Below, one piece after another: positions 14,556 to 28,535 of a stretch of DNA of 64,000 nucleotides. The notes below the pieces were generated by a model. The model searched no databases, was not told where the DNA came from, and saw only the letters and a program-made list of their open reading frames with translations. The position numbers were made by a program, and so were the translations under genes. How positions within the stretch are numbered: the stretch's first letter is position 1; every line of letters starts with the position of its first letter. Origin of the DNA: Amoebidium appalachense (Eukaryota; Ichthyosporea); NCBI GenBank assembly GCA_963693365.1, contig CAVNZM010000017.1, forward strand, positions 2,170,001-2,234,000, written 5' to 3'.

Positions 14556-14898
14556 AACCAACCATGGTCCTGCTGGTGAAGGCAAGCGACCACCGTGTTT
14601 CGTCTGTAAAACCCCCCTCTCCCGCCGGCATTTTTTCCACCTACTCTGCGAATTTTTCCAACCATACGAGCCGAGGGTCACTGCTGCTAGTGAATGCAGC
14701 ACACCACGGCCGCGGGTCCATCTTGCGTGCGGCATATGAGGTGGTGCCGATGTTAATTAGCTTCCACCAGCGTGCGATTTGCTTCAGAAAATCTGCCGTG
14801 TGTTTAATCTTGGGGTTGTCCACTACGTGATTTTCAAGCGCCGCAATGGTGGCTTCCGGCTGAAGTCCGACGGTGGGTTCAGATACTACCGGTATACC
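14027..14898 (-). pseudogene. P-element/THAP9-type transposase fragment, two exons, stop codon inside
   Basis: Exon at about 14898-14558 reads ATIAALENHVVDNPKIKHTA, then FLKQIARWWKLINIGTTSY and GFTDETRWSLAFTSRTM. It is interrupted by an in-frame TAG at 14643-14641. Exon 14167-14027 (acceptor tgcatgcag, donor gtattg) reads LIRYLLDSSMHKFVLTRKF, then QTDPLEGAFGTIRQCSGG, matching the P-element transposase region where a D-P-L/I-E-x-x-F-G-x-I-R-Q motif is typical. The intron between them holds large C/G runs. No THAP DNA-binding domain is seen. It is most likely a decayed P-type transposon, less likely a damaged domesticated gene. Confidence 0.7.
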
Positions 14899-15543
14899 CT
14901 GATCGCTAGGGGTTCGAAATGTGACGTCACTCCGCCCAGGCCGTCTTTTTTTCAGAGGGCCGTGCACCGTTCCCGCCAAAAAGTCTCCCGAGATCAAAGC
15001 AAATACAACGATTGGCTATCTTGATCTACCAATCAGCGAGTCCTCGCGAGATTGAGTCTCAACTTGAACGGTTGTACCTTTTTTTTGCACATCATTTAGC
15101 TGCCTACATATTTACGGTGACGTTAGGTCTATGCTTTGATTCTGAAGACAAAATGATGTCGTAAATGTTTCTGTCGTAGAAAGGATGACGAGACCGGCGC
15201 CGCAAGTAATGGCTCACCGTTTGACGTCATCAGGCTGACGTCAAGCCTTCCAAATGCACAGCCGCTGGCCGGGTTCAGCTTGTCACATTGCCCCCCCCCC
15301 CCCCCCCCCCGGCCTGCAGCCATGCCAGTGACTATGGCAGTCAGATTTTTATCCCCAATTCCTGCACTTTTTCTCCGCATTAATGTTTTTTTTTAATTCA
15401 AGCTCAAAGTACGGCAATATACACGTATGCTATGATATTATAATGGTAGAAACCCTGCTATCCGCGCATAGTCCGACAGATATGATTAGGATGATGTAAG
15501 CAGACGGCTGTAAGCATCGCCATCTCTTGCTGTCCCCCTAAAC
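14899..15543. other. intergenic, no gene recognised
   Basis: Complex sequence with one C run (15291-15310). It contains cagagggccgtg at 14953-14964, shared with the hairpin at 4488-4517. Confidence 0.5.
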
Positions 15544-15544
15544 A

Positions 15545-15620
15545 CCAATCAGGTGCGCTATTCAGTGTTTAGAGCTATCCAATCAAATGTGGCTCTGATG
15601 TTTGTCCGCAGGGTATAAAA
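15545..15620 (+). promoter_or_regulatory. core promoter of the claudin-like gene: two CCAAT motifs and a TATA box
   Basis: CCAAT at 15545-15549 and 15579-15583, then TATAAAA at 15614-15620, 159 bases before the ATG. This predicts transcription from about 15645 and a leader of about 135 bases. Confidence 0.65.
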
Positions 15621-15778
15621 TCCCAACAAACTTCACTGAAAGGCATCAGAGAGCACATTCTCATCAAGTGCAAAAGTCACAACAAAAGCATCACAAAGAC
15701 GCACACAACAACGCCTTGGCTAACTTCACAAAAGACACACACTTATTCATACACCATCGATAATAACAAATATCAATC

Positions 15779-16324
15779 ATGTGTCGTTTCATGGCCGCCC
15801 TTTTCAGCGCCGTGCTGTTTGTTTTCAGCACCTTCGCTGCCATCTACGGCCTCGTTTCCCTTCAGTGGTTCACAGGAAACGGATTCAACATTGGTATTCC
15901 CAGTGGGTGCAACTCCACAACAACAGCCGATTTTGCAGGCAGCAGCTACGCCCTATGCACGTCATTTTCATGGTCAAGCCTCAACGGGGGAGCTGAGAAA
16001 GCAATGGCATCCATGCAACTCATTGCAGCCTTTTTCGGTGCCACCTGCCTGTTGCTTCTCCTCGTGACTCTTCTGTGCTGCTGCTGCTGCCTTGGTCTTT
16101 CCGGCCCAATGATTTCCTTCCTCGGTGGTCTCCAGGGTTCTCTTTTGGCCGCTACATGCTTTACTATGGCTGCCCATTATGACTGGTCTGCACCCGCTGG
16201 CACCAACATTGGCCCCGCCTATGTGATCAATATTGTGGGGATTTTCGCTGCTTGGCTCGCTGCGTTCTTGGCTGGTGTTCACCATCGCACCAGCGAAACC
16301 GTCAAGAACGTTACTTATGCTTAA
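15779..16324 (+). CDS. claudin/PMP22-like four-helix membrane protein
   Basis: Single-exon, 181 codons. Four hydrophobic segments at about residues 5-26, 80-104, 109-132 and 146-167, with a long first extracellular loop holding Trp30, Cys44 and Cys60. This is the W-C-C pattern of claudins and relatives such as PMP22/EMP or fungal Sur7. A run of five cysteines (100-104) at the end of helix 2 could be palmitoylated (inference). Short N- and C-termini face the cytoplasm if the topology is claudin-like. The exact family within the tetraspan group is uncertain; a barrier or membrane-domain role is only inferred. CCAAT and TATA motifs lie upstream and AATAAA downstream, so this looks like a complete compact gene. 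Confidence 0.75.
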   Translation: MCRFMAALFSAVLFVFSTFAAIYGLVSLQWFTGNGFNIGIPSGCNSTTTADFAGSSYALCTSFSWSSLNGGAEKAMASMQLIAAFFGATCLLLLLVTLLCCCCCLGLSGPMISFLGGLQGSLLAATCFTMAAHYDWSAPAGTNIGPAYVINIVGIFAAWLAAFLAGVHHRTSETVKNVTYA

Positions 16325-16624
16325 AGAACCCTTTGTAACTGAAAAGGTAAATCATACTTAGACGCCTTACTATCTATTACCTTTTTTTTTTTATTGTATC
16401 CAACACGCATTCATGCTCCCTAGCAAGTTGTCGTTTTGTTTTTGTGTTTTGTTTCTTTTGCCGATCGAGGCCCATGCTGGCATGGGCTTTAACCCAATAA
16501 GCGTGTCAGTGACACAGTGCTACCAATTGGGTAACCATTTATAGCTGATGATCCTGTACAGCTCTGTATATTGAGACTAATACTCTTGCATGTTGTAAGA
16601 GTAATATTGAGCTCGAGTCTTACG

Positions 16625-16630
16625 AATAAA
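16625..16630 (+). terminator. polyadenylation signal AATAAA
   Basis: First AATAAA after the stop of the claudin-like gene, 300 bases downstream. Assignment is by position only. Confidence 0.4.
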
Positions 16631-16689
16631 ATGGCAGCAGGCTGCCCAACACATCATTGACATTACTGTTCAAGTTCATGTCCCTCGAG

Positions 16690-16755
16690 TGTAAAACCAA
16701 AAGGTTTAGAATGTATACTTGCATGTGTAAAACCAAAAGGTTTAGAATGTATGTG
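16690..16755. repeat. 36-bp tandem duplication
   Basis: The block tgtaaaaccaaaaggtttag followed by aatgtat occurs at 16690 and again at 16726. Confidence 0.9.
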
Positions 16756-16887
16756 TCAAAGTTTTGCAGCTCGCATTTGCATACAACACAGTGACTGCTT
16801 CTTTACCGTATCCGTGCAAGACTTGAAGTGAATTGGTATTACTGAATGTTTGTGTATATATGCCACATTGTTTGTTTTGCGTGTGAC

Positions 16888-16932
<45 letters not shown>

Positions 16933-16963
16933 GTGTATGTACTTATAACTGTGTGTGTCACAA

Positions 16964-16994
<31 letters not shown>

Positions 16995-17368
16995 CCCTTC
17001 TTTTTTTTTTTTGGTGTATGTGCTTATAATTATGCGTGCCAACCCCCCCCCCCTTTTATCCTCGGCCCCGTGAAATCGCTCGCTTTATGCACAAACACAT
17101 TGATATGAAAACACAAATCAAAGCGCACATCCTCAAACACATTCACACACCCACATTCCATGCACCTTGTCAAGCCTCCAAAACATCCACAAATAAACAC
17201 CTATACACTTATAATAGCCGCTCCCCCCTCCTCCCCCACCCCCCACCCTCCACATCATGTGACACGCGCATACACACATTTAACAGGGGCGCGCACACAC
17301 ACATGAACCACGTGTACACACCCACACACACATACACACATGCACGCACACATACAGACACACACACG

Positions 17369-17449
<81 letters not shown>

Positions 17450-18693
17450 GCATGCCCCCAGGAACCACAGTGTGTGTGTGCACAACGCTACCCCCACTCC
17501 CCTCCCCCCCGTCCACCCCCTCCCTCCCCCCCCCTCCCCCCTCCCCCCCCCCCCCCCCTCTCTCTCTCTCCCCCCCCCCCTCCTCTCCAACAACCACCAC
17601 CACCGCTGCCGCCACCGCCGCCACCACCGCTACACACCGCCCATTGCCTCTTCGTGCTCGTAATGAAGACGGAGACAGAACGAAAATAGACAAGGGAGGT
17701 ACATTTTCATCGCCCACACACGCACATGCACATGAACACCCCAACCCTGTCTTTCAGTTTTTTGAAAAACAAAATAGTCTGGTATTCGGTATTGTTGCCG
17801 CTACTTTGTTCTCCCCTCCCCCCTCCCCACCCCCCCCCCCAAAAAAAAAAATACACACACGCACACGGGCCCATCCACACACAAGCACGCAAGGTGTAAC
17901 ACACACATACACAAACCGACCCATCTGCACACATTAGTGCTAAACCGATTCACCCACACACTGCTTGTAAGTATATCCGTCTCATCTCTCTCTGTGTGCA
18001 GGCATGTTTCTTCCGCGGTCTTTCACCCATGTACACACCCGTGTGACTGCCGGAGCTACTTTGGCTAGTTCACCATGTGCACACATGCTGATACACACAC
18101 AATTCCACCTGAGTCACGCAGAACCCCCCCCCCCCCCCCCCCCCCCCCCCCTACATACACACACACACCACCACCACCACCACCACGTACACATACCCAT
18201 CCACCCACCCACCCACACACACACACAGATGACTTATTCCAATTTATTATGAATCCATGCAAATATATGCTTTTTCTTACTTATTTTTTTTTACACACAA
18301 TGTTGAGGTAAGCTCGCCAACTTTATTTTACAACCAGCAAAAAGCGATCAAACGGGCCCACGACCTACAAACACACGCCTCCTCCAACCGGTGTGACAGA
18401 GTCTGACGTGCAGGCCAAATCACACACAACGAATCCCCCCCCCCCCCCCCCCCCCCCCTTCCCCGTCCAACCCCCCTCTCTTACCCTTTTTCTTGCCCCC
18501 TATATGATCATAAACGTTCTATTATGGCTGAGTTCGCTTACACCGATTCTCCCTTATTGGTATGCGGGCATCTACTCCTCCCACTCAATCATCATCCTTC
18601 TCCGCTAAGTCCGCTTGTGTTGACTAATTTAAAGTCCCACCGCCTTGACCAGGGCATGCCTGAGGATTGCCATCCTCCCCCCTCCCCCCCCCC

Positions 18694-18724
<31 letters not shown>

Positions 18725-20207
18725 ACCTGCACACACACCACACTTCAACCCCATCTACCCATCTACCCACCTTCCCCTCCCACCTTCCCCCCCCCCCCCC
18801 CCCACCACCACCACCACCACCACCACACACACACACACACATACACACTGACAAAAAAAAACACCTTAAAGGCTTGGTGTGCATACAAGCATTTGTGCTG
18901 CATGAACCCTAACAAAAGACAGTTGGCGTTAACTGAATGAAGACTCTGAGGTGGGGGAGAGGACGAGAGAGCCAATAAAACTGTCCCACTTTATGTGTTC
19001 TCTCTGCAGTCACAAAGTGAATGGCTGCGCTTTCAATAAACTGGGCCTTTGTTATTTCTTGCTAAGATTAAATAATTAGTCGTCTTCCGCTATAATATGC
19101 AACTATGATAAATTTAGTGCATGCCTGTGACAGTATTCTTGCCCTTGGGCGTATTACGGCCCCACAGTGAGTGAGTACACGGATCATCGTGTGTGTCTGT
19201 TCGACACTGTGTGTGTGTGTGTGTGTGTGCACGTGCCAGCTGCAGCCAAGTGTGCATCCGTGTGTATCAGTTGCCTGTGCCTCATGATCACGCTGTTGTG
19301 CGCATGTTTACAATGTAAAAAAATATTGCATTTTAGCCTGCAGTATCCCGTATCGAACGGTAACTGTATGCCTATAGCTACTTGTCAACAATACATAAAT
19401 TACTTAAACTTATTCTAGCTGCTAGAAATACTGGAGAGCGATTTATCAAAGTTTGTCATTCCAGTACTCTTTGTAACTCTCAGCCAAAGTATTGACAACA
19501 ATGTTATGAAATTTTTGAAATTAATGTGGCGTACCATAGTGGTTGAATAACTGTAATTCATCCCTTCTCAGGCTAGGGAACATTATAGGTTCCGGAGATG
19601 AAAATACTATAGTATAATGGTTAAAGTATTTAAATAATGCTATTTCGGCTGAATCTCGGGACCTGAAAAATAAAAAATGTATATACTATAATCACTCTCT
19701 CCACCCATTTTATCGAAATAAATATTTAAACAAACACCGGTACCCTCTCCGCCCACTTTAAATTTCATTCTAGCATTCTGCGCCGCCCACTTTAAATTTC
19801 ATTCTAGCATTCTGCGCCAACCTTAACGGATACCCTACGGTCACTACCCTAGTGCAAACAGTTTTTTGGTAGTCGAAGTTGTGTCTGCTGCTTCGCAAGG
19901 TTTGGTCCTTGTAATGCAGAAATGCCCCATTGCTTCACTGGCTGCGGCGTCGGCGCCGGCGCACTGAAGGGGATGGGAAAGTGTGCGAGTAAGTGAGAAT
20001 CAGAATGCTATGATATACTAATATATATAGCATAACCTTTTTTTGGCTTTTGCTCCCCGTTCGGGCATGGCCTGAAAACGTTTATATATGTGTGAATAGA
20101 TATGGGGAAACTGACTGCGAAGGCCCAGGGACGGGTAAAGATACACAGAGGGAGAGTGATGAGGGGAGTGGGAAAAGGGGGGAAGAGGGGGGGGGGGGGC
20201 TGCTTAC
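16756..20207. other. intergenic, C-tract and CA-rich
   Basis: T run 16889-16931, C runs (16965-16990, 18124-18150, 18437-18458, 18677-18709), CA array 17375-17446, and a clean stretch 18900-20040 with no coding similarity. A 34-bp tandem duplication starts at 19751 and 19785. No gene is recognised. Confidence 0.6.
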
Positions 20208-21981
<1,774 letters not shown>

Positions 21982-22117
21982 CTGATTCACCCTCGAACGA
22001 ATGAAATTTTCTGTCGGCTGTGGCGTTAAAAAAGGAATGTCAGTATATCTTTTTATCTATATTAAACCAATCTTTTTATGTATTAACAATATTAACAATA
22101 TATATAATGCGTTGTTT

Positions 22118-22826
22118 GCCGGACCTCAAATCCGGAATTTGGAGGGGACCAAAGGCCATTTTGTGAGGCATCAAAAACCATCGAAACGTTGCTTAGTTGT
22201 TTTTATGACATCAAAATCGCTAAATATTCTTGCGATACTAATGAAAAAGCCTAAAATAACTATATATTTGATAATGAGAAAATTGAAATATAGTGCCGTA
22301 AAGTTGGGCCCGAGAGGATGTACGTACTCGGGGCTTTGAAATAAAAAGAAAAAAACCAGCGGTTTCGGAGTCTACTGTGAACGCGCTGGGCTGAATGACG
22401 GCAGAGATCAGGTGATTCCCGTATCAAAACGGTTTTCGTTTCTAACCCAGAATGGAACGCACCTTTTTTAGTGCCGGACCTCAAATCCGGAATTTGGAGG
22501 GGACCTAAGGCCATTTTGTGAGGCATCAAAAACCATCGAAACGTTGCTTAGTTGTTTTTATGACATCAAAATCGCTAAATATTCTTGCGATACTAATGCA
22601 AAAGCCTAAAATAACTATATATTTGATAATGAGAAAATTGAAATATAGTGCCGTAAAGTTGGGCCCGAGAGGATGTACGTACTCGGGGCTTTGAAATAAA
22701 AAGAAAAAAACCAGCGGTTTCGGATTCACTGTGAACGCGCTGGGCTGAATGACGGCAGAGATCAGGTGATTCCCGTATCAAAACGGTTTGGGTTTCTAAC
22801 CCAGAATGGAACGCACTTTTTTTAGA
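22118..22826. repeat. 355-bp tandem duplication
   Basis: Two direct copies, 22118-22472 and 22473-22826, begin gccggacctcaaatccgg and end near aatggaacgcac. They differ at only a handful of positions (for example one extra base pair near 22365 and a short substitution at 22432 against 22787). No long reading frame is conserved. The copies abut without spacer. Confidence 0.9.
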
Positions 22827-22986
22827 GAAATTCGGCGACATTTGTTTTACAACGTATTATATCATTGGTACAACGACATTTTGAAAAGTTTAATGTAATA
22901 GAACTACCAATCCAATCACAAAAACCTCAAAGGTCCGCTAACACCGGTTTAGGGGGACACGGGGATGAGGATGGTAAATTCTATAT

Positions 22987-23030
<44 letters not shown>

Positions 23031-23526
23031 CGGCCTGTGGCACACACACACACACACACACACAAACAGATGTACATTTTACTGTTTAATAGCAGACAGT
23101 TGTTGAAAAAAATAGAGTTAAACACACAACTAAATCAACTCAGTAATGTGAATATGACATTTGGGGCGAGTGTAGTATAAGGGTTTGTGACTGATAATGA
23201 TTATTGTTTTACACTAGAGCTAGGGTGATTCAAGCTGGGCGGTGGTCGTTGTTTTTTTATTTGTTTTTTTTCCACATTTACACACAAAGTAATATTCGAA
23301 TAGAATACAAAAACAACTAAGAAGAAAAAAGCGCATACAACCTTCACTTTGCCCACACACACACATTCACACACACACAAACATGCACACACACACACAC
23401 ACACACACACATAGACGTTGAACACAATGAAAGGAAATATATCTAGAAAACACGGGTGCCATGATTGCAGTCACTGAGTATGAAAAGCATAAAATTTTTT
23501 TTTGGGGGGGCAGGGAATGCCATGGG

Positions 23527-23573
<47 letters not shown>

Positions 23574-25890
23574 TGCTTTGAAGTAAACTGAGAATAGTAT
23601 AATTGCAGTACTGACTTGTGAGCATGGTATATTGACACACACCGTAGAATGATGATTTTATGTTCGGGAACATTTCGGGGGGGTGCCAATTCCAGACTTC
23701 ACTGAAATATGTTGCCCACCTGGCACTCAGTGCACGTGGAAAGTTTTATTGCCTGTCCATGCATATCATCGGGTTACCAAACAGTTCTGTAAAATAAGTA
23801 AAACAACAAAATAATAAAAATATTATAAAAATTTTGCAAGCAATTTAGAACATATTGCACTTGGTGGTTTTCAGCTACATGTTTTTGGAGGACCACAAGT
23901 AAACTTGGTACTTCGGCAATGGCAATCTCTCCCGGCCCTAGACTGATACACAGTGTGGCAAGAAAGGGGGGGGGGGGGAGAGGGGGGGGGGGGGGGGGGG
24001 GGGGGTAAATGAAAGGGAAAAGGGTCATAACATTTGGCAGATCCAGCAACTGCAGGATTTGGGGGGGGGGGGGGGGGGGGGAGGGGCCGGGGGGAGGGAA
24101 GCGTGAGGCGGGGGGGGCAGGGGGGGGGGGGGGGGGAAGCGTGAGGCGAGGGAGGGGGGGGGGGGGGGGGGGGGGGAGGGGAGAGGGAGGTAACAACCAC
24201 ACAACCCAACATCAATAACTGTCTCGTTATGTTTTGGCGCCGGCGATAGCCGGCGCACAGACCTACTTGTATTCCTTATTATGCGTCATAGCAAAACATT
24301 TCCTCGCATGACTAACTAAACCTATATTATTATGTGCACGTACCATAATCGCCGATCCGTTTTTTTCTGCGTGTTCGCAACCTTCAAGCATGACACTGTA
24401 CGAGTGGGTTCTCTAAAATGAATGTGCCCGGGGAGTAATTTCTTGTGGCTTCTGCTGTTGCTGGCTTACACACTATCTTCAAGTTGATCTATGTGATGTT
24501 ACCGTTGTCTCTGTGCCTTGGATCCTAAGCAGTGCATTTCAATTCCTCGAAAGCGCGGAAAAGGTTGTCACAGAAATCATCACAGATCTTAACGAGTGTA
24601 TTGTAGGTGGGACTTATTGAAGCAAACATTTCTGGAAAGATAGTTACATTAGGCATTCCGTTTCTGGGCCATGTGCGTTTGAGTTACCGTAGCCTGTCGT
24701 CAAGTGAGCACAAACCCCCACCGCCGTCGCACAGCAGGGCAAAGCCCCCGTGCCCAGCCATATTAGACGCTTGCGCACGGAGCGTTATAATGCAAACAGA
24801 GACTCGGAGCACCGGAAGGCAGGAAAGCCTCCAACGTTCTGCTTTCTTGCCCTCATAGAGGCACTCCTTTATTTCGCCACTGCAGCATCGTGCCCACTGC
24901 GCTCATTTTCATTTCACGGAGCACACATGCGAAGGCTGCCACTCCTGCAGATCCGAGCGCATGCAATGAGAGACGTCGCCACAAATCATCTCATGGGCAT
25001 GCAAAAATGTCGGCATAAAATCACTCCAAGGCCAGTTTTTACATAGTAAATCGACTTTATAACGATGTTATCACCTTTAAAAACACGAGCGGCGCTTCTT
25101 CTAACACATGTCCCACAAGGTTTTACATGTTTACTAGCTAATGGCCCAGAAATATACTCTGTATATTGTGAGGCGGCGTGGTGACTCGCTGACCGAGGCG
25201 AGGGTTGGTGACCAACTCAGGGCCCCACCACATTCCAGAAAACTCATTTTAACCCTAAAAGGTTCGCAACCTGCCAAAAAAGGCGCGTAGCGATTGGCTA
25301 ATTCTGATTGGGGAACATGTGCCATGATGTTGGAGGTGAGAGAAAACTACCTCCCCAGTCCCCACACGTAGCAGAGTCTGCACTTAACACAAGTAGAGTG
25401 TATAGTCGTTGCACACACACACACGCGGAGGTGATCAGTCTCTATATGGGTGCAATGTACCACCTACTAAGTGTGTACTTAATCGGGCTGCATGCACTAT
25501 CACCTAAGTATCACACAAGTGTTCACAGGGTGCTGGAGAGTCTGTGTAACAATCAGTCATCAATATAACCCCGGGTTTATTATGGATTTGTGGCGGGGTT
25601 CATATACTCCGCGGGGGAGCACAACACGGTTGTGCTCTCGAGCACAACCAATTGTGCTCTCGGGAAAATACATCGGGTAAAGCACAGAGCTAACCGAGCC
25701 CTAGTCCCATCCAGACGGGACGCAGGCGGTGCGCTCCGAGCCAATCAAACGGCAGTGAGCCATCCAGCTATTACGTAACTGCTCACCACAAGATCGGATT
25801 GCGGAGCGCATAATCACCGTACTCGCTAAATAAGCAGATAGACAACGAACTAACACTAGTAGAATATACTTAGTAATAATAATAGTGATA
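22827..25890. other. intergenic, no gene recognised
   Basis: CA arrays (22988-23064, 23360-23410), G runs (23529-23572, 23980-24005, 24060-24180) and a long complex stretch 24200-25890 without a recognisable coding sequence. A 10-bp perfect inverted repeat (ggttgtgctc, 2-nt spacer) lies at 25628-25649. Confidence 0.6.
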
Positions 25891-25899
25891 TTGGTGTTG

Positions 25900-26640
25900 T
25901 ATATTCCAACAGGAGGGACCCGGACCGACCTGTATAGGGGTTTATGCACTTTGTATTGCTGCGGACATCGTCAAGGGCCCAGGAGGCCTCACTTGACGGC
26001 CTACTGCGTTTTCCAGCGCAGCCAATCAAATGCAGCTAGTGACTTCTGTGTGTGCGTACACTGTATGCAATAAAACAACCCTATATAGATTATGGATAAG
26101 CAGAAGCTAGCATTGGTAGCTCCGAGAGAAAGTTAAGACACCGTATCACAATATCATACTGTGCAGCATTAATAAGGTGATCTAACACGGTCATTTTATA
26201 ACGGATATACTGGGGGAGAGAAGTAGAAAAGAGAATAAAGCCGCCCAAAACCTCCGGTTCTACCACATACATTAGCTATTAGACAGGTCACACTTATTGA
26301 TAGATATGCATCCGCGAGTAAACCGCCCCCCAAACATATTACACATACGAGCAGGAGACACCAAAAACCGATTACAATGCCAAGACATAATAATCATCTT
26401 TGCATATTTATACGACAGTCAACATCATGAATAAACGAATCTATATAGGAGCGAGATTGTCTAACCGTATCCGCCATATAGGCTACTAGTAGTTGGTGTT
26501 TTTGCTGACCTAACACTGGGAGGGACTCGACACGTAAAGTAAAAACTTTGTATCCGTACGCGTCAGCCATAGACTTAAAACTATTCATAGTCACGCTACT
26601 GTATAACAGGCCCTTGCGCAAGTGTGATGACGCCATGGAC
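25900..26640 (-). mobile_element. LINE fragment, 3' end of ORF2 and 3' UTR (LINE-B, copy 1)
   Basis: Minus-strand readings NSFKSMADAYGYKVFTLRVE, LLVAYMADTVRQSRSYIDSF, EPEVLGGFILFSTSLPQYIR and YDIVIRCLNFLSELPML match the better copy at 38930-39937, as does about 180 bases of 3' UTR (acggcctactgcgttttcca shared). It is truncated on the 5' side near 26600 and broken by frameshifts around 26390. Confidence 0.8.
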
Positions 26641-26754
26641 GCCGCCGGAAACTGACCAGGAACTGGGGCTTGGCCCATTTATCTATAATTATTGTAGCAA
26701 AAAAAAAAAAAACATTAGTATGTTGGCAGATTTTCACCCAAGAACTTGATCAAG

Positions 26755-27416
26755 ACCTCTATGAAAAACTACTCCGGGACGTGTGTTGCCTCTAGGGGGA
26801 CATCCCCTTGGACGAAAGTGAACCTGCAATGGTTGTAAACCACGGCAAGCCCCCAGTCATCAATTTATTGATCCGTGAGGTCCATGTGCCCAAAAAACGG
26901 GGGAAGTCTTCGCCCCGTGAAAAAACAGCACGTATGTGTGGATCAATGGGGGTTGTGTGTGGGTGTAGGTGGGTGGGTGAAAAGGAATATATAGCTGTAA
27001 GGCTGTGGATGCTAAACACAGAAGATGTGTTTGTAGCTTGCTGATCTGCTAAAAACTGTCGTGCTTATATACCTAAGCCTACCGATCTGAGCCAATCAAA
27101 AATCGATCTAGTGATATGTGAAATCTGATCCGAGCCAATCATAACTCGGTCTAGTGATCTGTGGTATCTGATGTTTTGACTGGCTAATAGGTGCCCGTGT
27201 GCGGGCAGCCAACCGCTAACTGCTAAAACACGAAATGAAGCCTACATGGTTATGTTTTTATCGAACACCCATCCTACGTGTTTACCCAGAAAAATATTTA
27301 TGTCAATAATTTCCACAAATAAAACCTCTATGAAAAACTACTCCGGGACGTGTGTTGCCTCTAGGGGGACATCCCCTTGGACGAAAGTGAACCTGCAATG
27401 GTTGTAAACCACGGCA
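26755..27416 (-). repeat. 3' terminal block B1-A2-B2 of the Ngaro-like element
   Basis: B copies 26755-26847 and 27324-27416, A2 26978-27327. A2 contains two gagccaatca motifs (CCAAT-like). The 131-base spacer 26848-26977 has no counterpart next to A1 or B1. Confidence 0.85.
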
Positions 27417-27444
27417 CGAGAGCAGTATGCTTGCTCCAAAGGTT

Positions 27445-28500
27445 TCACTTAAGAATAGAGGCGAATACACGTGTGGTGGTGGCAGCAATGGAGGCCGGAC
27501 GAAGTCGGGTATAGATCAGGAAGCAGTCGGAGGACCACCTGCCGAGTTGTTTGATCCGGGAGTCGTCGACCCTGGCCTCAGCCAGTGCTGTGGCCCCCCC
27601 GATGCGGAGGCTGTGTCCGGCAAACCGGGAGGGTGAGAGGCCTCAGGCTGCCCGGGAGAGGAGGGCACGGAAATCGGCAGAGAAAGCACTCTTGGTGTAG
27701 GGGATGCCACCGAGACTGAAGAGGGGGTCGTCGGGTTGACCGGACGTTGTATCCAGGAACTGCCGGAGGAGATGGGCTGGGGAGAAGTGGGTGAGGGGCA
27801 GGGCAGCTAGGGTGACGTTGACACCTCGGGCCTGTACATCCGTCTTAGAGGTTGGCAGGTGGAGGGTGGCATGGGACAAAGTACCGGTGGGGGTGTAGCT
27901 GAAGGTCACGTCCTTCCGTTTAACGTGACGGGACGGGTCGAAAGAAGTCAGGGTCTTGGAGGTAAATTCCCCTGAACGGAGGAGACCACAGAAACCGACG
28001 ATGAGGGCCGTCCATAGCCGGAGATTGGCCGAGGAGGCCTTGGTGGGGCACTGGTCATGGAGTAGGCGGAGGTGGGAGGAGAGGAGGGGTTCCCTGGTGG
28101 ATGAGCGGGGTCGGATGTTGTGAGAAAGCTGCCATCGGCCCACCCCCCGTAGGAACCAGGCCAGAGACTTGTCGTGGGGGTAGGGAGCAGGGAGGCCCAT
28201 GTCGAGGTGGAGCCTGGTGATGGCCGAATTGTAGCCGGTTAAGGAAGAGGCCTGTACCCCTCGTTGGGCACACCAGGCGAGAAAAAGTTGCACGGTGTGT
28301 GGGGAGGCCGGGAGGGAGGACCCGGAGGAGGATTGCAGCCGAGATGCCACACAGAAATCGATGAACACTTTTTGCACCCGGGGAGTAAAAGGCCCGAGAG
28401 TCGAGGTTGAGACTCAGGGCCTGGCATTCCTGCAGGGTAGTGGTGGCTCGAAGCTGCTCGGCCGGAGCAAAGTGGGGGGCCAATCTGCCTGTGTTGCTCC
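27445..28500 (-). pseudogene. tyrosine recombinase of the Ngaro-like element, interrupted
   Basis: The main frame 28377-27643 reads QKVFIDFCVASRLQ, SSLTGYNSAITRLHLDMGLP, WTALIVGFCGLLRSGEF (catalytic Arg box) and KSAFSADFRALLSRAA. It then meets a TGA (27645-27643). Beyond the stop the same frame continues GHSLRIGGATALAEA (H-x-x-R box) and LGRWSSDCFLIYTR (catalytic Tyr) to a TGA at 27445. Upstream of 28377 the protein continues in another frame (TLQECQALSLNLDSRAFYSP), so a one-base break lies near 28378-28385. The protein catalyses strand exchange for element integration. As sequenced it would be inactive. Confidence 0.85.
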
Positions 28501-28535
28501 GGAACGGGAGATCTGGGGGGGGGGGGGGGGGGGGG

